From: Candidatus Pseudobutyricicoccus lothianensis
Lineage (GTDB): Bacteria > Bacillota > Clostridia > Oscillospirales > Butyricicoccaceae
Length of the DNA stretch: 64,000 bases
Direction of reading: 5' to 3'
Assembly: GCA_904419295.1 (NCBI GenBank)
Contig: CAJFRA010000008.1
Coordinates: 1 to 64,000 of the forward strand
The number at the start of each line of letters is the position of its first letter. Position 1 is the stretch's first letter. The notes under the pieces were generated by a model. It made no database searches and had not been told where the DNA came from. It worked only from the letters and a program-made list of their open reading frames with translations. A program made the position numbers and the translations under genes. Positions 7,562 through 16,045 of this stretch are shown here, one piece after another.

Positions 7562-8863
7562 TCAGCGGGCCATGGGCATCCGGTCTTCCTCGGGCACAGT
7601 CACCCTTGTGATATCCGCCCCCAAGCCCTGGAGTTTTTCCACAATGTTTTCATAGCCCCGCTCGATATAAGCGATGCCGTCCACTTCCGTGGTGCCGTGG
7701 GCTGCCAGACCGGCGATGACCATGGCCGCCCCGGCCCGCAGGTCACAGGCCTGCACTTTGGCGCCGGTCAGTTCCGGCACTCCTTCTACAATGGCCACTT
7801 TGCCATCCACTTGGATGCGGGCCCCCATGCGCCGCAGCTCTTCCACATACCGGTAGCGGTTGTCCCACACGCCCTCGGTGATCACGCTGGTCCCCTGGGC
7901 CAGGCAAAGGGCCGCCACCAGCTGGGGCTGCATGTCCGTGGGAAAGCCGGGATAGGGCAGCGTCTTCAAATTGATCTTGTTCAGCGGCTCCAGACGGGTG
8001 ACCCGCACAGCGTCGTCCAATTCCTCCACTTGTGCGCCCATCTCTTCCAATTTGGCAGTGATGCACTCCAAATGCTTGGGGATCACATTGCGCACCAGCA
8101 CGCTTCCCCCGGTGGCCATGACAGCGGCCATATAAGTGCCCGCCTCGATCTGGTCCGGGATGACGGAGTAGGTGCCGCCATGGAGGGTCTCCACACCGCG
8201 GATCTTGATGACGTCGGTGCCGGCGCCCATGATATCGGCGCCCATGGCGTTGAGGAAGTTGGCCAGATCCACGATATGGGGCTCTTTGGCCGCGTTTTCA
8301 ATGACCGTCTGGCCTTGGGCCATGGTGGCTGCCAGCATCACATTCATCGTGGCGCCCACAGATACCACATCCAAATACACATTGGCGCCCCGCAGCCCTT
8401 GAGGCGCTTCGGCGTAGACATAACCGTTTTTAATGCTTACCGTGGCCCCCAGCGCCTCAAACCCTTTGACATGCTGGTCGATGGGGCGCACGCCGCCAAA
8501 ATTGCAGCCGCCCGGCATGGCCACTTCCGCTTTGTGGTAGCGGCCCAGCAGCGTGCCGATCAGGTAATAGGAGGCCCGCAATTTGCGCATCAAGTCTTCC
8601 GGCGTGCGGGCGTTGCGCATGCCGCGGCAGTCGATCTCCACCGTGGTGGGGTTCAGGCTGCGCACCCGCGCCCCCATCTGCTGCAAGATCTCCAGCTGGA
8701 TGATGACGTCGCTGACCCGGGGCACGTTTTCGATCCGGCACACCCCGTTGACCATGATCGTCGCCGGGATGATGGCCACCACTGCGTTCTTCGCTCCGCT
8801 GACAGTCACTTCGCCGTGCAGCGTCTTGTTTCCATTGATGATAAATTTATCCAAAGTACTCAT
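7562..8863 (-). CDS. murA: UDP-N-acetylglucosamine 1-carboxyvinyltransferase
   Basis: The 433-residue EPSP-synthase-fold enzyme transfers enolpyruvate from PEP to UDP-GlcNAc, the first committed step of peptidoglycan synthesis. The N-terminal 'SGAKNAVVAIIPA' contains the substrate Lys. The active-site loop 'PGGCNFG' has Cys120, so it is the fosfomycin-sensitive Cys type, and 'DQIEAGTYMAA' carries the catalytic Asp. The 'ASYYLIGTLLG' signature is closer to the second Bacillota paralogue (MurZ/MurA2 class). The start is ATG 8863 with GGGGAG close upstream. Longer in-frame frames to 9103 begin before the probable promoter. It is inserted between the yycI-like gene and walJ. Confidence 0.95.
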   Translation of the reverse strand: MSTLDKFIINGNKTLHGEVTVSGAKNAVVAIIPATIMVNGVCRIENVPRVSDVIIQLEILQQMGARVRSLNPTTVEIDCRGMRNARTPEDLMRKLRASYYLIGTLLGRYHKAEVAMPGGCNFGGVRPIDQHVKGFEALGATVSIKNGYVYAEAPQGLRGANVYLDVVSVGATMNVMLAATMAQGQTVIENAAKEPHIVDLANFLNAMGADIMGAGTDVIKIRGVETLHGGTYSVIPDQIEAGTYMAAVMATGGSVLVRNVIPKHLECITAKLEEMGAQVEELDDAVRVTRLEPLNKINLKTLPYPGFPTDMQPQLVAALCLAQGTSVITEGVWDNRYRYVEELRRMGARIQVDGKVAIVEGVPELTGAKVQACDLRAGAAMVIAGLAAHGTTEVDGIAYIERGYENIVEKLQGLGADITRVTVPEEDRMPMAR

Positions 8864-8980
8864 TCTCCCCAGCAGTGTTTTCTGGTTGTTCCGCTTCCGC
8901 CAGGCTTGAGGCCAGGCAGAAAAAGGGATGGGATGCCGCCCATAGGCGTTGAAGAACGATTGAGCGGGTTTGTTTCGTTT

Positions 8981-9008
8981 TATATATTTTACCACACTTG
9001 CAGGGCAA
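8981..9008 (-). promoter_or_regulatory. Probable murA promoter
   Basis: On the minus strand TTGCCC (9008-9003), a 16-nt spacer and TATATA (8986-8981) lie in an AT-rich 246-bp gap between the yycI-like gene and murA. The leader is about 115 bp long. No other strong signal is seen in the gap. Confidence 0.5.
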
Positions 9009-9109
9009 ATAAAAATAATTTGCTCCCGTTTTCCCCATAAGTTTTTTACAAGATCTTTGCACGATTCTCGTATAGATTGACCAATTGGGCACAAGAAAAC
9101 CAAAAGCTG

Positions 9110-9925
9110 TCAAGCTATTTCCACATTTTGCAGCGCTTGGCCGGTGACAGCGCTGAGGATGTATTCCTTGCCGCCTGCTGTCACGCTCCAAAAAGGCTCT
9201 GCCAGCAAGCTGCCCGTATCGCCGGTGTTGCGCAGGCGGTAGATCAGTTCCGCCTGTTCCGGCGGGTCCGAAACGCCCTCCTGGAGCAGATAGGCCCGCA
9301 GATCCATCACCAGCTGATAGCTGCGGCGGCCTTCCCCCGCTTTTGTCCCATCGGTATGCAGCAGCCAATGGCCTTGGATGTGGATGCGCCCTTGCTCCTG
9401 CTGGCAGACCAGCACGCAGTTGGCAGCCAAATGGCCGTTGGGCAGCCGCTGGGTCAATTCCACTTGTCCCCCCGCCGTATCGGCCTGCGCGCCTTCCATG
9501 GGGAAGCCGGCTTCTGCCAACAGATCGCGGTAAAACGCCGCCCCTTCCCCTTCCGGCTGCCGTTCCAGCGTCAGCTCCACCACGCCGCCGCTGCGGAATT
9601 CCAGCTGCCCGGCCTGGGAACGGAATTGGGTGATCCCTCCGCCCTCGTCTTCCCTTTGGCTATCCCCCAGCAGGGCTTGGGCGATCTGCTCTTCTTTTTG
9701 CCGGTCCCGTTCGAACCGGTAGACCGCCGGCTGGGTGCCCAGATCCCGGAACAGGTCTTCGTCGAAATCCCCGACTTCCTGGCGCAGCAGCGACAGCGCC
9801 TCGTTCATGGCCTGGCGCTGCTGGCCTTTGACCCGGCTGACCTGCCAGGCCAAATTGCAGACCATGAACAAGTTGGTGCAGAGCAGCACCAGCAGCAAAA
9901 TGGTCTTAGCCTTTTTCCAATCCAT
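9110..9925 (-). CDS. YycI-like WalK regulatory membrane protein
   Basis: The 271-residue protein has a single N-terminal transmembrane helix (about residues 7-27, starting MDWKKAKTILLLVLL). An extracytoplasmic domain ends in 'FWSVTAGGKEYILSAVTGQ'. The 'WKKAKTI' start and position directly after the yycH-like gene identify it as the YycI counterpart. In Bacillus, YycI with YycH controls WalK activity through the membrane. Sequence divergence is high, so identification rests partly on synteny. It overlaps the end of the upstream gene by 20 bp. Confidence 0.8.
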   Translation of the reverse strand: MDWKKAKTILLLVLLCTNLFMVCNLAWQVSRVKGQQRQAMNEALSLLRQEVGDFDEDLFRDLGTQPAVYRFERDRQKEEQIAQALLGDSQREDEGGGITQFRSQAGQLEFRSGGVVELTLERQPEGEGAAFYRDLLAEAGFPMEGAQADTAGGQVELTQRLPNGHLAANCVLVCQQEQGRIHIQGHWLLHTDGTKAGEGRRSYQLVMDLRAYLLQEGVSDPPEQAELIYRLRNTGDTGSLLAEPFWSVTAGGKEYILSAVTGQALQNVEIA

Positions 9926-11258
9926 CGGCGCCCGCTCCTTCCGGGGTGGAGTAACTCATATAGGGGATCAACCGCCCTTCCTGCAACCGGTACCGGGGCA
10001 GCAAACGGGCGTTTTCCCGCCCCATCAGGGCTGCCGCCGCCTGTTCATAGGGCAAAAGCTCCATTTCCTCCCCCTGGCTCACGTTCATCACCTGCATCTC
10101 CAAAGAGACGATGACGCCGTCTTCCGCCTGGGCCACAATGGACCCCGCCCCGCTGGCGGACAGCGGCACGCCCTGGACCTGGCAGCCGAAGACGATGGTG
10201 TAATCCCCTTCCTCATTCAGCGGGGTGATGCTGCGCAGCGAGACCGTCATGCTGCTGTCGCACTGGGCCAGCACATCTTCCGCCGCGTTCCGGGCCAGGT
10301 CGATCAGGGCCACCGCCTGGGTCCGCAGGCCTTCGCCTGGGTCCGCCGCCAGCCCTTCCCCGCCGGTGGCGCTGAACTGGATCCGCCCGTCGGTCCCCAG
10401 CCGCAGCACGAAATTGCCCTGTACATAAACCATGGAGCCGTCGCTTTCCGCATAGTGATTTTCCATATAGGGGTTCATGGAAAAAGCCTCCAGCAGCCCC
10501 CGTGGGGTCTCCTGGCCGGTCAGCAGGGATGGCACCGTCACCTCAAAACTGGGCAGGGAGATGCTTCCCGGCAAAATAACTTCATCGGGGGCCAGCCCGC
10601 CGTAGACCGGCTGGGGATCCCCGCCTTCTCCCACAAAGACCGCGCCGTCCGCCGCGAAAAAAGCGCCATCCGGCGGGGCAGAAGCCAGCAATTTGCGGAG
10701 TCCATCGGCGCCGGCCATGGTGCTGCACCGGTAATAAGCCCCGTCTGCCCCCTGAAAGGCCAGGACCACTTCTTGCCCCTGGGCCGCCAGCACCACGCTG
10801 GAACAGGACTGGTCAAAGCCTTCGCTCTCCGGCGCACCGGCCCAGATGCGCAGGGCATATAGGGGCATTTGCCCGTCAAAATCCAGCCGGAAGCCTGGCC
10901 CGGCCATAGAGAGTTCCCAGTAGGCCTGCTCCTCCATCGCCTCCGGCGGCTGAGCCGCACCCAGCGCCTCGTAAAAGACCGGCATCAGCTCTTGGAACAG
11001 CGGTTCCACTTCTTCTTGCTGAAACGCCACGGCAATGCCCTCTTGCTGCACCGCCACGATGCGCACCGGGTAGGCGGCAGGCGTCACGCTGGTCTCCACC
11101 GTCTGGGTCGGAGCCGCCTCTCCCCGCAGCCAGCGGGAGACCGGGGCCAGCGGGTCCTTGCTGCCCAGATCCACATTGACCGACACCGAAAGCCAAAACA
11201 GCACCACCAGCAAGACGGCGTTGGCCCCCAGGGCTATGTTTTTGAAGAGCTCTTTCAT
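9906..11258 (-). CDS. YycH-like WalK regulatory membrane protein
   Basis: The 450-residue protein has one N-terminal transmembrane helix (about residues 9-29) and a large extracytoplasmic domain, followed immediately by the yycI-like gene. Length, topology and location next to walK match YycH, a modulator of the WalK sensor. No catalytic motif is visible. It overlaps the walK stop codon (ATGA), implying coupled translation. The assignment is by synteny and architecture more than by strong sequence motifs. Confidence 0.75.
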   Translation of the reverse strand: MKELFKNIALGANAVLLVVLFWLSVSVNVDLGSKDPLAPVSRWLRGEAAPTQTVETSVTPAAYPVRIVAVQQEGIAVAFQQEEVEPLFQELMPVFYEALGAAQPPEAMEEQAYWELSMAGPGFRLDFDGQMPLYALRIWAGAPESEGFDQSCSSVVLAAQGQEVVLAFQGADGAYYRCSTMAGADGLRKLLASAPPDGAFFAADGAVFVGEGGDPQPVYGGLAPDEVILPGSISLPSFEVTVPSLLTGQETPRGLLEAFSMNPYMENHYAESDGSMVYVQGNFVLRLGTDGRIQFSATGGEGLAADPGEGLRTQAVALIDLARNAAEDVLAQCDSSMTVSLRSITPLNEEGDYTIVFGCQVQGVPLSASGAGSIVAQAEDGVIVSLEMQVMNVSQGEEMELLPYEQAAAALMGRENARLLPRYRLQEGRLIPYMSYSTPEGAGADGLEKG

Positions 11259-13036
11259 TGCGCCGCCTCCTGGCCGCTGTCAGCCGCCGGGATGCGGATG
11301 GTCACAGTGGTGCCCACATCCAGCTGGCTCTCCACTTGGATGGTGCCGTTGTGCTGTTCCACGATCTCCTTGGCAATGGCCAGGCCCAGGCCCGTACCGC
11401 CTTTTTCACGGGAGCGGGCCTTATCCACCCGGTAAAACCGCTCGAAGAGCCGCGGGATGTCCTCTTGGGGGATGCCCATGCCCGTATCCGACACTGTGAT
11501 GACCACATGGGGCGCCTGGTACTCGACGCCGATGTGGACACTGCCCCCCGGTTTGTTGTATTTCACCGCGTTGGCCACGATGTTGGTGATCACCTGTTCC
11601 ATCCGGGCCCTGTCTGCCAAAAGGTTGGGCAGATTGTCGCCGAAGGTGGTGGTCAGGGTGATGTTTTGGTTTTTGGCTTCGATCATCATGGCGCTGGCGA
11701 TGTTGCTGACGATCATCTGCACCGGCAGTTCGGTCATTTCCATCTCCATGCGGCCATAATCCAGCTGGCTCAAAGTCAGCAGGTCTTTGACGATGTGGGT
11801 CATCCGGTCCGATTCGTTGTAGATGACCCCCAGGAATTTCTGCCGGGTCTCGGCGTCGATGTCGTCGCCGGCGTCCAGCAAGGTCTCCGTATACCCTTTC
11901 ACGTTGGTCAAGGGCGTGCGCAGCTCGTGGGACACGTTGGCCACAAATTCCCGCCGGGAGGAATCCAGCTTCGTCTGCTCTGTGATGTCGTGCAGCACGG
12001 CCATCACGCCGCTGTAATCGTCATCCTGGGTGCCGAACATGGCCAAAAAGATCTTGAGGATGCGTTTGTTTGCCGCATAGTCGATCTCTATGTACTTGCC
12101 GTCCTCCCCCAGGTCGCTGTCGTCGATGTTCAGGTTGGGGAACACTTGGGTATAGGTCATCTGGGGGTCAAAGGTCAGCCCCAGCATCCGCTGGGCCGCC
12201 GGGTTCATGTGGAGGATGTGGCCGTTTTTGTCAAAGGCCACCATGCCGTCTGCCATGTGCAAAAACAGGGTGTTCAGCTTGTTGCGCTCCCCGTTGACTT
12301 CAGACAGCGTGGTCTCCAGCACCTGGGCCATCTCGCCAAACGTACGGGTCAATGTGCCGATCTCATCGGAAGAATCGGTCTGTGGCCTTTGGGAAAAATC
12401 CCCTTTGGCGATGCGGGTGGCCATTTTTGTCAGGTTCTGGACCGGTACGGTGATGGTGCGCGCCAAAATGAAGCTGAACATGATGGCCACAGCCAGGCCA
12501 AACATCAGGGAACGCAGCAGGATGGTGAAGATATTCCAGGTCAGGTCGTTGAGCTCTGTTTTATTGTCCACCACGGCAAAGACATAGCGTCCCCCGTCCA
12601 GCGGCATGGCCACGTCAAAATAAGGGGAAAGGGCGTTGATCTGCTGGCCCACTTCGCCCCCCATGGCGGTGATCATGTTGGGGGTCAGGTCGGTAAAAGG
12701 CTCCTGTGCCCCGCCGGCTTCCTCCCGCTCTTCCGAAGACCCCACGAATTGGCCGGTCTCGCCATCCACGATATAAAAGTTCCGGCTGTTGCTCAGGCCC
12801 AGGGCCCTGGTGTAGCTCTTGAGCATTTCTTCCATGCTCTCCACCGGTTGGTCGCCCTCGGCCCGCTGCTCCAGCTCTTCGCTGTGGTGCTGAAAGAAGT
12901 TTGCCACTTGGTTTTGGAATTCCGCAATGTTATAGGCTGTCACGGAATTGATGAGGAAGGTACCCACCACCGCCATCACGGCGATGACCAGCAGCATCAA
13001 TATCAGCACCAGCTTCATTTGTAGGCTTTTCAGCAT
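11255..13036 (-). CDS. walK: Sensor histidine kinase WalK
   Basis: The 593-residue membrane kinase has TM1 (about residues 9-30) and an extracytoplasmic sensor domain (31-165). These are followed by TM2 (168-192), HAMP (193-245), a PAS domain (250-355), HisKA with phospho-acceptor His370 in 'VANVSHELRTPL', and HATPase with 'NIVANAVKYNKPGG' and 'GGTGLGLAIAKEIV'. This is the full WalK/VicK architecture, controlling cell-wall turnover genes through WalR. It lies 11 bp after walR and overlaps the yycH-like gene, forming a signalling operon. No other genes intervene. Confidence 0.93.
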   Translation of the reverse strand: MLKSLQMKLVLILMLLVIAVMAVVGTFLINSVTAYNIAEFQNQVANFFQHHSEELEQRAEGDQPVESMEEMLKSYTRALGLSNSRNFYIVDGETGQFVGSSEEREEAGGAQEPFTDLTPNMITAMGGEVGQQINALSPYFDVAMPLDGGRYVFAVVDNKTELNDLTWNIFTILLRSLMFGLAVAIMFSFILARTITVPVQNLTKMATRIAKGDFSQRPQTDSSDEIGTLTRTFGEMAQVLETTLSEVNGERNKLNTLFLHMADGMVAFDKNGHILHMNPAAQRMLGLTFDPQMTYTQVFPNLNIDDSDLGEDGKYIEIDYAANKRILKIFLAMFGTQDDDYSGVMAVLHDITEQTKLDSSRREFVANVSHELRTPLTNVKGYTETLLDAGDDIDAETRQKFLGVIYNESDRMTHIVKDLLTLSQLDYGRMEMEMTELPVQMIVSNIASAMMIEAKNQNITLTTTFGDNLPNLLADRARMEQVITNIVANAVKYNKPGGSVHIGVEYQAPHVVITVSDTGMGIPQEDIPRLFERFYRVDKARSREKGGTGLGLAIAKEIVEQHNGTIQVESQLDVGTTVTIRIPAADSGQEAAQ

Positions 13037-13047
13037 AAATCAGCCGC

Positions 13048-13743
13048 CTATTCTTTGGTGAAATAATACCCGGCCCCCCGCTTCGTCACCAGATAGCGGG
13101 GCGCGGCGGGGTCGTCTTCCAGCTTTTCCCGCAGGCGGCGGATGGCCACATCCACCGTGCGCAGGTCGCCGTAATACTCAAACCCCCATACTTTTTCCAT
13201 CAGTTCTTCCCGGGTGATGACCCGCCCGGGGGAGGCGATGAAATAGCACAGCATGTCGTATTCCCGCTGGGAAAGCTCCAGCGGCTTGCCGTTTTTGGTC
13301 ACGGTGCGCAATTCGCTGTCCACTGCAAAGGGGCCGCACCGGCCGGCTTCCTGCTGGGCTGCCGTGTGGTCGGCCCGGTCCACCATATGGCGGCGGATGT
13401 TGGCCTTGATCCGGGCGGAAAGCTCTTTGACGGAAAAGGGTTTTGTGATGTAATCGTCTGCCCCGCTCTCCAGCCCAAAGACCTTGTCCCGCTCTTCTTC
13501 CCGCGCTGTCACCATGATCACCGGCACATTGCTCTTTTCCCGCAGGCGGCGCAGCAGTTCGAACCCGTCCATCAAAGGCAGCATCACATCCAGCAGTACC
13601 AGGTCCACATCGGGCTGCAATGCCAGCCGCAGGCCCTCCTGGCCGTCGTAGGCCTCTTCGGTCTGGTATCCCTCTCGCTTGAGGTTGAAGGCAATGATAT
13701 CGACAATGGCCTTTTCATCCTCTATAATCAACACTTTTGCCAT
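13048..13743 (-). CDS. walR: OmpR-family response regulator WalR
   Basis: The 231-residue regulator has a receiver domain (phospho-acceptor Asp52 in 'LVLLDVMLPLMDG', acidic pocket at residues 8-9, 'KPFS' lysine) and a winged-helix DNA-binding domain. The latter carries 'VWGFEYYGDLRTVDVAIRRLREKLE', which is typical of WalR/VicR. It is the partner of WalK. It follows the Nudix gene by 33 bp with no visible terminator, so transcription may start far upstream, in the cinA/Nudix part of the cluster. Confidence 0.93.
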   Translation of the reverse strand: MAKVLIIEDEKAIVDIIAFNLKREGYQTEEAYDGQEGLRLALQPDVDLVLLDVMLPLMDGFELLRRLREKSNVPVIMVTAREEERDKVFGLESGADDYITKPFSVKELSARIKANIRRHMVDRADHTAAQQEAGRCGPFAVDSELRTVTKNGKPLELSQREYDMLCYFIASPGRVITREELMEKVWGFEYYGDLRTVDVAIRRLREKLEDDPAAPRYLVTKRGAGYYFTKE

Positions 13744-13776
13744 AGGCTCCAGCCTCCCTTGTCTCCTTTGATCCTG

Positions 13777-14271
13777 CTATGGGGCCAGATACCCCCGGTC
13801 CCGGGCCAGCTGCCAGGCGCAGACCGTTTTGGCATCCTGGATGCGCCCGCAGGCCACCATTCGTTCCAGCTGTTCCACCGGCAGGCGCAGCACATCCAGG
13901 AACTCCCCTTCGTCGGTCTGTTGGCCCACGAACTGCAGCTGGTCTCCATAGTATAAATACATGGATTCTGCCAGCACATCCGCCGCCGAACAGAATTTTC
14001 CCAGCAGCACCAAGCGGCCTGCCTCCATGCCGGTCTCTTCTCGCAGTTCCCGGCGGGCCGCTTGTTCCGGCGCTTCGCCTGGGTCCAGCTTGCCCGCCGG
14101 CAGTTCCAAGCATTCCCGCCCCAGGGCGTAGCGGAACTGCCGCACCAGGAATACCTGCCCTTCCCAGGCCGCCAGTACGGCTACCGCGCCCCGGTGGACA
14201 CACACTTCTTCCCCGCCGGGCAGCCGCTGCACATCCACCAGCATGCCTTGAAATACCGTCTCCCGTTCCAC
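13777..14271 (-). CDS. Nudix hydrolase (ADP-ribose pyrophosphatase type)
   Basis: The 164-residue protein has a perfect Nudix box, G-x5-E-x7-REL-x-EExGM (residues about 59-81: 'GKLDPGEAPEQAARRELREE...'). The 'VHRGAVAVLA...FLVRQFRYA' lead-in is typical of ADP-ribose/ADP-sugar pyrophosphatases that clear nucleoside diphosphate sugars. The start is GTG 14271, chosen because AGGAGG lies 7 bases upstream. That site overlaps the end of the preceding, degenerate Nudix gene, so the two are coupled. Confidence 0.88.
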   Translation of the reverse strand: MERETVFQGMLVDVQRLPGGEEVCVHRGAVAVLAAWEGQVFLVRQFRYALGRECLELPAGKLDPGEAPEQAARRELREETGMEAGRLVLLGKFCSAADVLAESMYLYYGDQLQFVGQQTDEGEFLDVLRLPVEQLERMVACGRIQDAKTVCAWQLARDRGYLAP

Positions 14272-14273
14272 GG

Positions 14274-14783
14274 CTACACCTCCTGCCATCCGGCAGCCCG
14301 GGCCAGCCCCAGGGCCGCCATGGTCCGCAGGTCGCCGATGGCGCCGGAAACCATCGCTTGCCGCAGCTGGGGCAATGCCACCCAGCCCTCGCCCGGCGCC
14401 GTCTGTGCCCGCAAGGCGAACACGTGGATCGCCTGCTGCAAGATCGCAGGCGAAGGGCGCAAACAGCCCACTGCCTTGATTTCTCCTTGGGGCAGGCCCA
14501 GCGTCTGGGCCAGGCGGCAAGCCGCTTGCCAAGGGCTCTCGCCGGCCTCTACAGTCTGCTGGGGCAGTTCCCAGCTCTCGCTGTCCAGGGCCGGCCGCTG
14601 GAAACGGCACAGCAGGCCCCCCTGGGGCGACAGGGCCACCAGCATCACCCGGTCGGGCAGCTGGATCACTTCCCGGCCGCTGCGGCGGCCGTCTTCCAGC
14701 TCCACCACATCGTGGCGCAGGGAAAACCGGGGCCCTTGGTACACCGTTTCCCCTTGGACAAAAGTCTCCCTATGGGCCATCAT
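14274..14783 (-). CDS. Degenerate Nudix-fold protein
   Basis: The 169-residue product aligns by eye over its whole length with its downstream neighbour. It shows the same opening (ETFVQGETVYQG..), 'RFSLRHDVVELEDG' and '..LALARQFxxPAL'-like blocks. The Nudix box, however, reads 'VEAGESPWQAACRLAQTLGL', lacking the REL/EExG metal-binding glutamates. It is therefore unlikely to hydrolyse substrate in the usual way and may be a regulatory or binding paralogue. The start ATG 14783 overlaps the cinA stop codon (ATGA). The tandem arrangement suggests an old duplication. Confidence 0.75.
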   Translation of the reverse strand: MMAHRETFVQGETVYQGPRFSLRHDVVELEDGRRSGREVIQLPDRVMLVALSPQGGLLCRFQRPALDSESWELPQQTVEAGESPWQAACRLAQTLGLPQGEIKAVGCLRPSPAILQQAIHVFALRAQTAPGEGWVALPQLRQAMVSGAIGDLRTMAALGLARAAGWQEV

Positions 14784-16015
14784 TCCACCCCTTGGATCTG
14801 GCGGCGCACCAGGTCCAGCGCAGTGGAAGAGGCCATCCGCCGCACCCGGTCCCGCTTGGCGCCTGTGCGCAAAAAGCGGATGGCCCTGGTGCCCTGGGCC
14901 GTGCTCAGGCCGATGTAGACCAGGCCCACCGGCTTTTCCTCTGTGCCGCCGTCGGGCCCCGCCACCCCGGTGGTGGAAAGGCCGATGTCGGCCCCGGTGC
15001 ACCGGCGCACGCCTTCAGCCATCTCGCAGGCCGTCTGTTCACTCACTGCGCCATACTGGCTCAAGGTCTGCTGCTTCACGCCCAGCAGCTGCATTTTCAC
15101 ATCGTTGCTGTAGGAGATGACGCCCCCCACATAGCAGGCAGAGGAACCCGGGATATCGGTGATGCGCTTGCCGATCAGGCCGCCGGTGCAGCTCTCTGCC
15201 GTGGCCAGGGTCAAGTCCCGCTGTTTCAGCTCTTCCACCACCACCTGCTCCAGGGAGTCCACATCCACGCCATAGACCACGTCGCCCAAAATGCCCCGCA
15301 GCTCTTCCACGGCGGGCTCGGTCATTTGGCGGGCTTGCTGGGCAGTGGGCGCCATGGCCGTCACCCGCACCAAGCACTCCCCGTCTTTGGCATAGGGGGC
15401 GGCAGTGGGGTTGGTCCATGTGTTCATCTGGTGGCTCAGTTTGTCCTCCATGGCAGATTCGCCCATGCCGAACACCCGGATATAGCGGGAGCAGATGGCG
15501 CCGCCGCTGAGCCGGGACAGGTAGGGCATGGCCCGGTATCGGAACATATTGCTGCATTCGCTGGGCGGGCCGGGCAGCATGACCACCGTGTGGCCTTCCG
15601 CCTCAAAGGCGCAGCCCGGCGCCGTGCCCCAATCGTTGTCCAGCACGGTGCAGCCTTCGGGCAGCCAGGCTTGTTTTTCGTTGTTCTTCGTCATGGGGCG
15701 GTCTTTGAAATGGGCTTTGATCCGCTCCAGCGAAGGCTCGTGGAGCGCCAGCTTTTTGCCGAAAGCCGCCGCAATGGTCTCCTTGGTCAAGTCATCCGCC
15801 GTGGGGCCCAAGCCCCCGGTGGTGATGATGATCTCCGCCCGCGCCTTGGCAATGTCCAGCACGGCCTGGAGCCGCTGGGGGTTGTCGCCGCACACCGTTT
15901 GGAAGTACACGTTGATCCCCAGCTCTGCCAGCCCTTGGGCGATCATGGGGGCGTCGGTGTTCACCGTCTCGCCCAGCAGCAGTTCCGTCCCCACAGATAT
16001 GATCTCACATTTCAT
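14780..16015 (-). CDS. cinA: CinA-family protein (MoaB-like plus NMN deamidase domains)
   Basis: The 411-residue protein has an N-terminal MoaB/MogA-like domain (residues 1-170, 'GTELLLGETVNTDAPMI', 'TTGGLGPTADDLTKE'). The C-terminal CinA domain (about 250-411) has 'LATAESCTGGLIGKRITDIP' and 'STTGVAGPDGGTEEKPVG'. The family combines ADP-ribose pyrophosphatase and NMN deamidase activities in pyridine nucleotide recycling and is associated with competence in some species. Adjacent Nudix genes fit a nucleotide-recycling theme. The start has AGGGGG upstream. The gene lies 30 bp after thiI. Confidence 0.93.
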   Translation of the reverse strand: MKCEIISVGTELLLGETVNTDAPMIAQGLAELGINVYFQTVCGDNPQRLQAVLDIAKARAEIIITTGGLGPTADDLTKETIAAAFGKKLALHEPSLERIKAHFKDRPMTKNNEKQAWLPEGCTVLDNDWGTAPGCAFEAEGHTVVMLPGPPSECSNMFRYRAMPYLSRLSGGAICSRYIRVFGMGESAMEDKLSHQMNTWTNPTAAPYAKDGECLVRVTAMAPTAQQARQMTEPAVEELRGILGDVVYGVDVDSLEQVVVEELKQRDLTLATAESCTGGLIGKRITDIPGSSACYVGGVISYSNDVKMQLLGVKQQTLSQYGAVSEQTACEMAEGVRRCTGADIGLSTTGVAGPDGGTEEKPVGLVYIGLSTAQGTRAIRFLRTGAKRDRVRRMASSTALDLVRRQIQGVE

Positions 16016-16045
16016 GGATAAAAGCCCCCTTTTCTGTATCGGCCG

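Noticed and set aside
7472..9040. 522-codon plus-strand frame opposite murA
   Set aside because: Shadow of MurA. It also runs through the probable murA promoter.
8864..9103. N-terminal extension of MurA
   Set aside because: AT-rich, overlaps a probable promoter and does not match MurA, which starts at MSTLDKF.
11258..13024. 588-codon open frame on the plus strand opposite walK
   Set aside because: It is a by-product of GC-rich codon use on the real gene. The translation is His/Gln/Gly-rich, has no family pattern and no ribosome binding site. walK on the other strand has all kinase motifs.
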